From Actinomycetota bacterium (GTDB lineage Bacteria; Actinomycetota; Thermoleophilia; UBA2241): DNA of 7,110 nucleotides. The number at the start of each line of letters is the position of its first letter. Position 1 is the first letter of the stretch. The notes beneath the pieces were generated by a model, which was not told where the DNA came from, searched no databases, and was given only the letters and a program-made list of their open reading frames with translations. The stretch covers positions 1-7,110 of the forward strand of contig JAPLCL010000266.1 of NCBI GenBank assembly GCA_026392265.1, in the 5' to 3' direction. A program made the translations under genes and the position numbers. Of this stretch, positions 1 to 6,577 are shown piece after piece.

Positions 1-66
1 GTCCTCGCGGCCGCCGCCTCGAGCGCGTCGGCCGGCCCCGCCGCCGGCCGCGCGGCACACTCGCCC
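1..66 (+). other. C-terminal end of a probable signal peptide
   Basis: The frame-1 translation of the left edge is VLAAAASSASAGPAAGRAAH. The small-residue stretch with an ASA triplet (residues 9-11) fits a signal-peptidase I site, and the folded domain begins shortly afterwards at SFWVAPGG. The positively charged and hydrophobic parts would lie outside the window, so this is a supported inference and not a complete signal peptide. Confidence 0.5.
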
Positions 67-2123
67 ACCTCCTTCTGGGTGGCGCCGGGTGGAAGCGATG
101 CCTGGCCCGGCACGGCGGGCAAGCCTTTCGCCACCCTGCAGCGGGCGCGCGACGCGGTGCGCGCCCTGCCCGCCGGCGTGCGCCACTCTCATGACATCAC
201 CGTCTTCGTGCGCGGCGGGCACTACAGGCTCAGCCGTCCCCTCGTCCTCGAACCGCAGGATTCGGGCCGCGGCGGCCACGAGGTGGTCTACCGCGCCGCG
301 CCCGGCGAGCATCCCGTGCTCAGCGCCTCGATAGAGGTACCCAGCGGCGCCTGGTCGCCCTGGCGGGACGGCGTCTGGCGCGCGCAGGTCGGGCAGGTCG
401 AGTCCCGGCAGCTCTACGTGGACGGCGTCCGCGCCACGCGTGCGAGGACGACCGCCTGGCCTGCCGGCTTTCGCCCCGAGTGGAACGGGGGAGGCGCCGG
501 CAGCGGCATCGCCTTCATCCCCGCCATCGCGCAGGGCCTGACTCCCCCGGCGTGGGGCGACCCGGCCACCTGGACCAACGTCGACCACATCGAGGCCGTG
601 CTCCAGACCCAGTGGAAGATGATGAGCGTCCCCGTCGCCTCCGTCTCCCCGTCCTCCGGATCGACGCCCGGCCTGATCACGATGCAGCAACCCGCCTGGA
701 AGAACGCCAACGTCTTCCTCGACGCCACCACGAACCAGCCGGGCATCTGGAGCTTCTGGCAGGTCACGTGGTTCGAGAACGCCCTGCAGTTCCTCGACCA
801 GCCCGGCGAGTGGTACCTGGACCAGGACGCGGGCTACCTCTACTACATCCCGCGGCCCGGCGAGGACCTGCTCCACACCGCGGACGCGGAACTACCGCTC
901 GGCCAGACCCTCGTAGCCGGTCGGGGCAGGCAAGGCCACCCCGTGACTGACCTGCGCTTCGAGGGTCTGGACTTCGCCTACGCCACGTGGCTGCAGCCGA
1001 GCGGACCCAACGGCTACGTGTCGGACCAGAGCGGCTTCCACCTCGTCGGCGAGGGCTACCAGCCGAACATCATCGGCCACGTGCAGGGAGACGTGCGGAC
1101 ACCCGGCAACGTCAGCTTCAGCTACGGGCGCCGCATCACGTTCCGCGGCAACGTCTTCGAGCACCTCGGCGGCGCCGCCCTGGACCTCGTGACCGGCTGC
1201 CAGGACTGCGTCGTCGAGGACAACCTCTTCACCGACGTCTCGTCTGCCGCCGTGCAGCTCGGGGGCATCTCGCCGATCGAGGCCCACCCGACCCGTGCCG
1301 ACCAGGTCACCCGTGACAACGTCGTTCGCGACAACCTCATCAGCACGGTGGGCGTGGAGTTCGTCGATGCGGCCGGCATCTACGTGGGCTTCACGCGACA
1401 CTCGCTGATCACCGGCAACACCATCGTCAACGTCCCGTGGTCCGGCATCGCGGTGGGCTGGGGGTGGGGCCTGCTGGATCCCAGCGGCTACCCCGGGATA
1501 CCGGGCGCGACCAAAGCGATGTGGGGGACCTTCAGCCGGCCCACGCCCAACCGCGACTGCGTGATCCGCGACAACCGGATCGACCGGTTCCCGGCTCGCT
1601 CGGGATCTCCGGCGGCAACACCTTCTACACCGACGGCGGCAGCCGCTACATCACGCTGCGCGGCAACGTGTCCTTCGACGACCCCGTCGGCACCATATAC
1701 CTTGGACCGCCACCCAAGGCGAACGACCCCTTGCCTTACCCGAGCCTGCCGAGCGCGGGCAACTTGATGCCTTACGGGAGCGACCTGGGCGGTTGCCGGA
1801 CCTACGGCGACATCCGCTTCGTCGACAACACCTGGCTCCAGGACCCGTTTCTCGAGAGCGTGGGACTGTACAACGCGCTTTACAAGGCCGCGGTGGGCTT
1901 CGCTGCGTACTCGGACCAAGGGTTCTTCGACATCGGTCAGTACACCGACGCCGAGGGCGTCTCGTACCCGACGAACCTCACTTACGTGGGCAACCGCATC
2001 ATGCCGGGCTCTGCCTCCGGTCTGACGCAGAGCCTCTCCCGGATGCTCTCCGCCGCCGGCGTCCAGGGCCGCCCGGCGACCATCCCCGCAGCGCTCTGGA
2101 CCACCGCCGCCCGGGGGCTGTGA
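1..2123 (+). CDS. Secreted right-handed parallel beta-helix protein (GH141-like), 5' partial, frameshifted
   Basis: About 707 codons are visible; the start is off the left edge. The frame is already open at base 1, so the GTG at 79 is an internal valine, not the start. The first ~20 residues are Ala/Ser/Gly-rich and look like the end of a signal peptide. Next comes WVAPGGSD..PGT..PFATLQRARDAVR (residues 26-52), typical of the N-terminus of secreted beta-helix proteins. An accessory region follows with RQLYVDGVRATRAR, then WFENALQFLDQPGEWYLD and LYYIPRPGED before the helix coils. The coils begin near residue 315 and carry repeated turns such as ITFRGNVFEHL, CVVEDNLFTDV, VVRDNLIS and LITGNTIVNV. 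The frame breaks near 1588-1605 and continues in frame 3 with ISGGNTFYTDGG and ITLRGNVSFDD up to the TGA at 2121. The architecture resembles GH141-type polysaccharide-degrading enzymes. Substrate and catalytic residues cannot be assigned. It is either a recent pseudogene or a base-calling error. Confidence 0.75.
1588..1605 (+). other. Frameshift point in the beta-helix gene (apparent 1-nt loss)
   Basis: Up to about 1590 the family-like protein is read in frame 1 (CVIRDNRIDRF). From about 1599 it is read in frame 3 (LGISGGNTFYTDGG), while frame 1 turns into low-complexity Ala/Thr/Ser/Pro. Codon starts move back by one, equal to one missing base or two extra ones. Adding one base after 1598 would give DRFPARLGISGGNTFY, a smooth beta-helix turn. 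No slippery X-XXY-YYZ heptamer in the right phase is visible, so programmed slippage is unlikely. Confidence 0.8.
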
Positions 2124-2124
2124 G

Positions 2125-2145
2125 CGGCCGGGCGGGGCCCGGCTG
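2125..2145. terminator. GC-rich hairpin between convergent genes, possible bidirectional terminator
   Basis: A perfect 7-bp inverted repeat GCCGGGC / GCCCGGC with a GGG loop (2127-2143) extends to 9 pairs if a G-T wobble and a further C-G pair are counted. It begins just after the beta-helix stop codon and ends just before the winged-helix gene's stop, so it could act on transcripts from both sides. No T-tract follows on either strand, so it is not a classical intrinsic terminator. It is followed by the 8-bp palindrome TGAGCTCA at 2144-2151, which includes the opposite stop codon. Confidence 0.4.
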
Positions 2146-2148
2146 AGC

Positions 2149-2331
2149 TCAGCCCTTCGGCGCCCAGTAGCAGCGCTTCGGCGACTCGATGCGGCCGTCC
2201 TTCTTGAGCTCGGCCATCGCCTTGTCCACGGCCTTGCGGTCCATGCCGGACCGCTCCGCGACCGCGCCGGCGTTGAGCGGCTCACCCGCCTCCGCCATGA
2301 CCTCGAGCACCTTGTCCGCATCTGCACTCAT
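2149..2331 (-). CDS. Small winged helix-turn-helix protein, 60 aa
   Basis: The protein is short, soluble and charged. A first helix spans about residues 4-15 (ADKVLEVMAEAG), a second about 21-28 (AGAVAERSG) and a probable recognition helix about 32-44 (RKAVDKAMAELKK). A wing follows, ending in GRIESPKRCYWAP. This is the compact winged-helix fold seen in MarR-like and related DNA-binding proteins. I recall similar stand-alone ~60-residue proteins ending in SPKRCYxAP in archaea and several bacterial phyla, with no firm function. The ATG at 2331 is preceded by GGGAGGG at 2337-2343. It lies 42 nt downstream of cimA on the same strand and may be the last gene of the operon, but a hairpin sits in the gap. 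There is no ligand or metal domain; the only cysteine is C54. DNA binding is inferred, and regulation of the operon is speculation. Confidence 0.7.
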   Translation of the reverse strand: MSADADKVLEVMAEAGEPLNAGAVAERSGMDRKAVDKAMAELKKDGRIESPKRCYWAPKG

Positions 2332-2336
2332 GCCGT

Positions 2337-2343
2337 CCCTCCC
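2337..2343 (-). promoter_or_regulatory. Ribosome binding site of the winged-helix gene
   Basis: GGGAGGG on the minus strand ends 5 nt before the ATG at 2331. It supports both the chosen start and real translation of this short gene. Confidence 0.6.
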
Positions 2344-2355
2344 GTCAGTCCCGGT

Positions 2356-2372
2356 GCCGGCCGACGGCCGGC
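2356..2372. terminator. Perfect GC hairpin just after the cimA stop codon
   Basis: GCCGGCC and GGCCGGC form a perfect 7-bp stem around a 3-nt GAC loop. On the minus strand the stem begins 1 nt after the cimA TGA and ends 12 nt before the next gene's Shine-Dalgarno sequence. No T-run follows, so it may be a weak or partial terminator, an mRNA 3'-end stabiliser, or an element lowering expression of the downstream winged-helix gene relative to cimA. The role is inferred from position only. Confidence 0.45.
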
Positions 2373-2373
2373 T

Positions 2374-3948
2374 TCACTTCTGCTGGCTCCGCACCATCCC
2401 GTACTCGATCGAGTCGACGAGGGCTTCCCAGCTGGCCTCGATGATGTTCTCGCTGACGCCGATACTGCCCCAGGTGTCGTCGCCGTCGCTGGCGTCGAGC
2501 AGCACGCGGGTGACAGCGTCGGTGCCCTTGTTCTCGTCGAGAATGCGCACCTTGTAGTTGACGAGCTCGATATCGGCGAGGTGCGGGTACTTGCTCACGA
2601 TGGCCTGGCGCAGGGCGGCGTCGAGCGCATTGACCGGGCCGTTGCCTTCGGCGGTGCTGATGATGCGCTCGCCGCCCACGTGCACCTTGAGGGTCGCTTC
2701 CACGACGGCCTTGCCGTCCGCGCGTTTGTCCACGATCACGCGGAAGCTCTCGAGGCGGAACAGCGGTTCGTGCGGCGCCAGCTCCTCGCGGAGCAGGAGG
2801 TCGAAGGAGGCGTCGGCCGCCTCGTAGTGGTAGCCGCGGTGCTCGCGGTCCTTGAGCCGCTTGAGGATGGTGGCGACGCGCTCGTCATCGGCCTCGAGCT
2901 CGAGGCCGATGTCGTGGGCGCGGCGCAGTACGGCACCCTTGCCCGAGAGCTCGGAGACGAGGATGCGCTGCTGATTGCCCACGGCCGCCGGATCGACGTG
3001 CTCGAAGGTCTGCGGCGCCTGCTCGACGGCGGCCACGTGCAACCCCCCCTTGTGAGCGAAGGCGGACTTACCCACATAGGGCTCGTGCGCCCCGATGGAG
3101 GCGTTGCAGACGTCGGCCACGAAGTGCGCCGTCTCGCCGAGCCGCGCGAGCTGCTCGTCGCTGACCACCGGCAGGCCCATCTTGAGCTTCAGCGCTGGGA
3201 TGATGCTGACCAGGTTGGCGTTGCCGCAGCGCTCGCCGTAGCCGTTCATCGTGCCCTGGATCTGGCGGGCGCCGGCCTCGACGGCGATGAGGCTGTTGGC
3301 CACGGCGCAGTCGCTGTCGTTGTGGATGTGGACGCCGATGGTGACGTCGAGCGCCGCCTTGACCTCGCCGACGACGGCGGCCACGAACGGCGGCAGGGAG
3401 GATCCGTTGGTGTCGCACAGGCAGACGACCGCCGCGCCCGCTGCGGCGGCGGCGCTCACGCAGCGCCGCGCGTAGACCGCGTCGTCGCGCCAGGCGTCGA
3501 AGAAGTGCTCGGCGTCGTAGACCACCGTCTTGCCCTGAGCGACCAGAAAGCGCACCGAATCGTCGATCATGCGCAGATTCTCGTCGCGGCTGACATGGAG
3601 CACCTTCGTAAGGTGTAGACCCCACGTCTTGCCGACGATGGTCACCGTGCCAGGAAGACAGTCGGCCAGCACGCGCAGGTTCTCGTCGGCCTCCGCCGCC
3701 ACGCCTTTACGCGTCGTCATGCCGAAGGCCACCAGCTCGGCGTTGCCGAGGCGCTCGCGCTCCATACGCCGGAAGAACTCGATCTCCTTGGGGTTCGAGG
3801 CGGGGAAGCCGCCCTCGATGAAGTGGATGCCGAGCTCGTCCAGCTTGAGCGCGATGCGCACCTTCTCGTCCACCGAGACCGACATGCCCTCTTGCTGCAT
3901 GCCGTCGCGCAGGGTGGTGTCGTACAGCCGCACGATCTGCTCGCTCAT
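2374..3948 (-). CDS. cimA: (R)-citramalate synthase
   Basis: Condenses pyruvate and acetyl-CoA to (R)-citramalate, the committed step of the threonine-independent isoleucine route, in the cytoplasm. The 524-aa product matches the usual length of this family. An N-terminal TIM-barrel of the HMGL-like/2-isopropylmalate synthase type opens with LYDTTLRDGMQQEG (catalytic R14, metal-binding D15), followed by IEGGFPASNPKE (44-55). Metal-site HIHND (H207, H209) and GTMNGYGERCGNANL (N243) follow. HKGGLH begins the linker region, and the last ~120 residues form the LeuA-type allosteric dimerisation domain. The EGGFPASNP signature and overall length favour citramalate synthase over 2-isopropylmalate or homocitrate synthase. 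The open frame continues upstream to 4170, but that stretch is arginine-rich shadow inside ilvE. The ATG at 3948 has a GAGGAG 9 nt upstream. The start is 5 nt from the ilvE stop, so coupling is likely. Feedback control by isoleucine is common in the family and inferred here. Confidence 0.9.
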   Translation of the reverse strand: MSEQIVRLYDTTLRDGMQQEGMSVSVDEKVRIALKLDELGIHFIEGGFPASNPKEIEFFRRMERERLGNAELVAFGMTTRKGVAAEADENLRVLADCLPGTVTIVGKTWGLHLTKVLHVSRDENLRMIDDSVRFLVAQGKTVVYDAEHFFDAWRDDAVYARRCVSAAAAAGAAVVCLCDTNGSSLPPFVAAVVGEVKAALDVTIGVHIHNDSDCAVANSLIAVEAGARQIQGTMNGYGERCGNANLVSIIPALKLKMGLPVVSDEQLARLGETAHFVADVCNASIGAHEPYVGKSAFAHKGGLHVAAVEQAPQTFEHVDPAAVGNQQRILVSELSGKGAVLRRAHDIGLELEADDERVATILKRLKDREHRGYHYEAADASFDLLLREELAPHEPLFRLESFRVIVDKRADGKAVVEATLKVHVGGERIISTAEGNGPVNALDAALRQAIVSKYPHLADIELVNYKVRILDENKGTDAVTRVLLDASDGDDTWGSIGVSENIIEASWEALVDSIEYGMVRSQQK

Positions 3949-3953
3949 AGAGC

Positions 3954-4877
3954 TCAGCTCCTCGCGTACTCCATGAAGTGGTCGAACTCCTCGTCGCGCC
4001 CTTCGACGATGGCGCGGAACTTGTCCTGGATGCGCCGCGTGATAGGGCCGGGCTCGCCGATCTCGTGATCGTCCACCTCGCGGATGGGGACGATCTCGGC
4101 GGCGGTGCCCGTGTAGAAGAGCTCGTCGGCGATCACCAGGTCGCTGCGCGCCATGGTGCGTTCCTTGCACGGGATGCCCATGGCCGCGGCCATCATCATC
4201 ACCGAATCGCGGGTGATGCCCTCGAGCACGCCGTCGCTGGGCGGCGGCGTCATGAGCACACCGTTGCGCACCACGAAGATGTTCTCGCCGGAGCCTTCGG
4301 CGACGTGCCCATGCGCGGTGAGCATGATCGCCTCGTCGTAGCCGGCCTTGGTCACCTCGACCTTGGCGAGAATGCTGTTGAGGTACTGGCCCGTGGCCTT
4401 GGCGGCGCGGGCCAGTGCGGTGTGGTCGAGCGACTGGATGCTGGACGTCTTGGCGCGCACGCCGTGCAGGATCCCCTCTTCACCGAGGTAGGTGCCCCAG
4501 GGCCAGGCGGCGATGATGGCCTGCACCGGCGCGTTCATGGGGTTCAGACCCATCTCGCCGTAGCCGCGGAAGATCAGCGGGCGGATGTAGCCGGCGTCGA
4601 GCCGGTTGGACTCCAGCACCTCGAAGGTCGCGTCGTAGAGTTGCTCCACAGTGTACGGCACCGGCATGTAGTAGAGCTTGGCGGAGCGGATCAGGCGCTT
4701 CATGTGTTCCTCGAGGCGAAAGACCGCCGTTCCGCGATCGGTCTTGTAGGCGCGGATGCCCTCGAAGACCCCCGAGCCGTAGTGCAGCGCGTGCGTCAGC
4801 ACATGGATCTTGGCGTCAGCCCAGGGGACCAGCGCGCCGTCCATCCAGATCGTGTCCATCTCGGGTATCGGGGCCAT
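3954..4877 (-). CDS. ilvE: Branched-chain amino acid aminotransferase (fold type IV PLP enzyme)
   Basis: Transfers an amino group from glutamate to the 2-oxo acids of isoleucine, valine and leucine, the last step of each pathway, in the cytoplasm. The 307-aa product matches the usual IlvE size. It opens with WMDGALVPWADAKIHVLTHA and LHYGSGVFEGIRAY, the classic N-terminal signature. RPLIFRGYGEMGLNP (99-113) and RAAKATGQYLNSIL follow; K160 is the expected PLP-binding lysine. EGSGENIFVVRNG (194-206) and LEGITRDSV cover the cofactor phosphate region, and ELFYTGTAAEIVPI is the C-terminal class-IV motif. D-amino acid aminotransferase and aminodeoxychorismate lyase are relatives, but the motifs and the leu neighbours make IlvE by far the best call. 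The ATG at 4877 follows a near-perfect TAGGAGG 6 nt upstream. It is 82 nt downstream of leuB and 5 nt upstream of cimA. Confidence 0.95.
   Translation of the reverse strand: MAPIPEMDTIWMDGALVPWADAKIHVLTHALHYGSGVFEGIRAYKTDRGTAVFRLEEHMKRLIRSAKLYYMPVPYTVEQLYDATFEVLESNRLDAGYIRPLIFRGYGEMGLNPMNAPVQAIIAAWPWGTYLGEEGILHGVRAKTSSIQSLDHTALARAAKATGQYLNSILAKVEVTKAGYDEAIMLTAHGHVAEGSGENIFVVRNGVLMTPPPSDGVLEGITRDSVMMMAAAMGIPCKERTMARSDLVIADELFYTGTAAEIVPIREVDDHEIGEPGPITRRIQDKFRAIVEGRDEEFDHFMEYARS
3958..3963 (-). promoter_or_regulatory. Ribosome binding site of cimA, inside the end of ilvE
   Basis: GAGGAG on the minus strand lies within the last codons of ilvE, 9 nt before the ATG at 3948. It decides the cimA start against the longer open frame running back to 4170 and indicates coupled translation with ilvE. 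Confidence 0.65.
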
Positions 4878-4883
4878 CGTCTT

Positions 4884-4890
4884 CCTCCTA
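4884..4890 (-). promoter_or_regulatory. Strong ribosome binding site of ilvE
   Basis: TAGGAGG on the minus strand, 6 nt before the ATG at 4877, is nearly complete anti-SD complementarity and the strongest such site in the window. It suggests independent, efficient initiation after the 82-nt gap behind leuB. Confidence 0.7.
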
Positions 4891-4898
4891 TCGTCACG

Positions 4899-4913
4899 CG
4901 CGCGTTCCGCGCG
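4899..4913. other. GC hairpin in the leuB-ilvE gap
   Basis: CGCGCG, a TTC loop (GAA on the transcribed strand) and CGCGCG form a 6-bp perfect stem in the largest gap of the operon. It sits 8 nt upstream of the ilvE Shine-Dalgarno. It could stabilise the downstream transcript end, mark a processing site, or be chance in GC-rich DNA. No T-run follows, so it is not a standard terminator. Confidence 0.3.
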
Positions 4914-4959
4914 GCAGCTTCAACCTTCACCTCGGGGCAATGGGACTCCCCGCACCCGG

Positions 4960-6042
4960 TCAGACGCGCTCGGCCACGAGGTTGCCGACCTCGCTCGTCG
5001 AGTAGCCCATCTGGCCGGAGGCCATACCCTTCATCTTGGTACCGGTGACCTCGGTCACGGCGCGCTCCACGTCCTCCGCCGCCTTGCTCTCGCCCAGGGT
5101 ATCGAGCATCATCGCACCGGCCACGATGGCCGCGATGGGGTTGATCACACCCAGGCCGGTGTACTTGGGCGCCGAACCGCCGATGGGTTCGAACATGCTG
5201 ACACCCTCGGGGTTGATGTTGCCGCCGGCCGCGACGCCCATCCCGCCCTGGGTGATCGCGCCCAGGTCCGTGATGATGTCGCCGAACATGTTGCCGGTGA
5301 CCAGGACGTCGAACCACTCCGGGCTCTTGACCATCCACATACAGGTGGCGTCCACGTGGTAGTACTCGCGCTTGACGTCCGGGTACTCCTCTTCGCCGAT
5401 CTCGTTGAAGCGGCGGTTCCAGAGGTCGTAGACGAACGTCAGGACGTTGGTCTTGCCCACCAGGCCGAGGGTGTTGTCCGGGCCGATGCCGCGCGCCTTC
5501 TTGCCGTGCTTGCGCGTGTACTCGAACGCCCAGCGCAGACAGCGGTCGACCTGGGCGCGGCTGTACAGCATGTTCTGCACGGCGACTTCGTGCGGCGAGC
5601 CCTTCATCATGATGCCGCCGCCGCCGGCGTACATGTCACCGGAGTTCTCGCGAACCACGGTGTAGTCGATCTCCTTCGGACCCTTGTCCTTCAGCGGCGT
5701 CTCGACGCCGGGGTACAGGCGCACAGGACGCAGGTTGATGTACTGGTCCAGCTCGAAGCGCAGGCGCAGGAGGAGGCCCATTTCCAGGATGCCGGGCTCG
5801 ACGTCCGGGTGCCCCACGGCACCGAGGTAGATCGAGTCGAATCCCTTCAGCTCTTCGACCGCCGAAGCAGGCAGGATCTCGCCGGTGCGCAGGTAGCGCT
5901 CGCCGCCGAAGTCGTAGGACGTCAGTTCAAGAGAGAATTGGTGCTTGGCGGCGGCCGCCTGCAGGGCTTTCAATCCTTCAGCCACGACCTCGGGCCCCGT
6001 GCCATCACCCGGCAGCACCGCGATCTTGTATGTCTTTCCCAT
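4960..6042 (-). CDS. leuB: 3-isopropylmalate dehydrogenase
   Basis: NAD-dependent oxidative decarboxylase of 3-isopropylmalate in leucine synthesis. Enzymes of this type also oxidise 3-methylmalate to 2-oxobutanoate in the citramalate route, which fits cimA downstream. The 360-aa protein opens with IAVLPGDGTGPEVV (7-20). Substrate arginines lie in LLRLRFELDQYINLRP (R95, R105) and VVREN (R131), with Y138 in the following loop. GKTNVL carries catalytic K197, YHVDA gives D231, and NMFGDIITD gives metal ligands D255 and D259. GGNINPEGVSMFEPIGGSAP is the dinucleotide-binding C-terminal motif. The FEPIGGSAPKYTG and GHPDVEPGILE features place it in a LeuB subfamily near tartrate/D-malate dehydrogenases, so other 2-alkylmalates cannot be excluded. 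A GTG at 6075 would add 11 residues and overlap leuD by 8 nt. I prefer the ATG at 6042 because GGAGAGAGGG lies directly before it and the family motif starts there. Confidence 0.92.
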   Translation of the reverse strand: MGKTYKIAVLPGDGTGPEVVAEGLKALQAAAAKHQFSLELTSYDFGGERYLRTGEILPASAVEELKGFDSIYLGAVGHPDVEPGILEMGLLLRLRFELDQYINLRPVRLYPGVETPLKDKGPKEIDYTVVRENSGDMYAGGGGIMMKGSPHEVAVQNMLYSRAQVDRCLRWAFEYTRKHGKKARGIGPDNTLGLVGKTNVLTFVYDLWNRRFNEIGEEEYPDVKREYYHVDATCMWMVKSPEWFDVLVTGNMFGDIITDLGAITQGGMGVAAGGNINPEGVSMFEPIGGSAPKYTGLGVINPIAAIVAGAMMLDTLGESKAAEDVERAVTEVTGTKMKGMASGQMGYSTSEVGNLVAERV

Positions 6043-6045
6043 GGT

Positions 6046-6055
6046 CCCTCTCTCC
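6046..6055 (-). promoter_or_regulatory. Ribosome binding site that decides the leuB start
   Basis: GGAGAGAGGG on the minus strand has its GGAG 9 nt and its AGGG 3 nt before the ATG at 6042. This favours that ATG over the upstream GTG at 6075, which has no comparable site. Confidence 0.6.
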
Positions 6056-6067
6056 GATGATGAGTGG

Positions 6068-6577
6068 TCAGTCACGCGTGCTCTCCGCTGCGATCTGCGC
6101 CTTGACGTACTCCATCAGGCCGCCGCGATCGATGAGCTCCTGCATGAACGGCGGGAACGCCTCGGAGTCGTAGGTCTTGCCCTGCGTCAGGTTCTCCACC
6201 GTGCCGGCGGCGAGGTCGACCTTGAGGCGGTCGCCCATCTTCGCGTCGGTGGCGGCCGCCGGGCAGACGACGATCGGCAGCCCGGTGTTGATGGCGTTGC
6301 GGTAGAAGATCCGCGCGAACGACGCAGCGACGACCACGCTGATCCCGGAGGCCTTGATGGCCACCGGGGCGTGCTCGCGGGAGCTGCCGCAGCCGAAGTT
6401 CTCGTGAGCGACGATGATGTCGCCGGGCTGCACGCTGGTGACGAACTCCGCGTCGATGTCTTCCATGCAGTGCTCCGCGAGCTCCGCGGGATCGTTGGTG
6501 GTGAGATAGCGCGCCGGGATGATGACATCGGTGTCGACGTCGCGGCCGTACTTGTGCACGGTGCCCTCGAAGATCAT
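6068..6577 (-). CDS. leuD: 3-isopropylmalate dehydratase small subunit
   Basis: Swivel-domain subunit of isopropylmalate isomerase, partner of LeuC in moving the hydroxyl group of 2-isopropylmalate. With CimA in the operon it probably also handles citramalate/citraconate/3-methylmalate. At 169 aa it is the short, archaeal-type LeuD, smaller than the ~200-aa enterobacterial form. Motifs in order: KYGRDVDTDVIIPARYL (9-25); GCGSSREHAP (62-71), the substrate-binding serine/arginine signature; FARIFYRNAINTGLP; and a C-terminal GKTYDSEAFPPFMQELIDRGGL. The loop after Y24-L25 reads TTNDP; in relatives this loop helps choose between isopropylmalate and homoaconitate-type substrates. The ATG at 6577 overlaps the leuC stop as ATGA. 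An AGGGAGGT 5 nt upstream confirms it, so the long N-terminal arginine-rich extension of the open frame is not used. Confidence 0.94.
   Translation of the reverse strand: MIFEGTVHKYGRDVDTDVIIPARYLTTNDPAELAEHCMEDIDAEFVTSVQPGDIIVAHENFGCGSSREHAPVAIKASGISVVVAASFARIFYRNAINTGLPIVVCPAAATDAKMGDRLKVDLAAGTVENLTQGKTYDSEAFPPFMQELIDRGGLMEYVKAQIAAESTRD

Noticed and set aside
1584..1600. Programmed -1 ribosomal frameshift in the beta-helix gene
   Set aside because: No in-phase slippery heptamer and no obvious downstream pseudoknot; secreted enzymes of this kind are not known to use recoding.
1488..2327. 279-codon minus-strand open frame covering the winged-helix gene and the beta-helix 3' half
   Set aside because: It is out of frame with the winged-helix protein, opens with an arginine/serine-rich stretch and is antisense to clear beta-helix coding sequence.
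2581..3618. 345-codon + strand open frame antisense to cimA
   Set aside because: It is the complement of the citramalate synthase codons, lacks family motifs and has no ribosome site of note.
3949..4170. N-terminal extension of cimA to 4170
   Set aside because: The added 74 residues are Arg/His-rich, lie inside ilvE in another frame, and match no synthase N-terminus; the ATG at 3948 has its own ribosome site.
3978..5048. 356-codon + strand open frame across ilvE and the leuB end
   Set aside because: It crosses the ilvE start region and an intergenic gap with low-complexity composition; the minus-strand genes explain all conserved motifs.
4810..6060. 416-codon open frame on the + strand antisense to leuB and the start of ilvE
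   Set aside because: Its translation is rich in Ala/Val/Asp/His/Arg with no recognisable motif, and it mirrors the strongly supported leuB frame; such antisense frames are expected in high-GC DNA.
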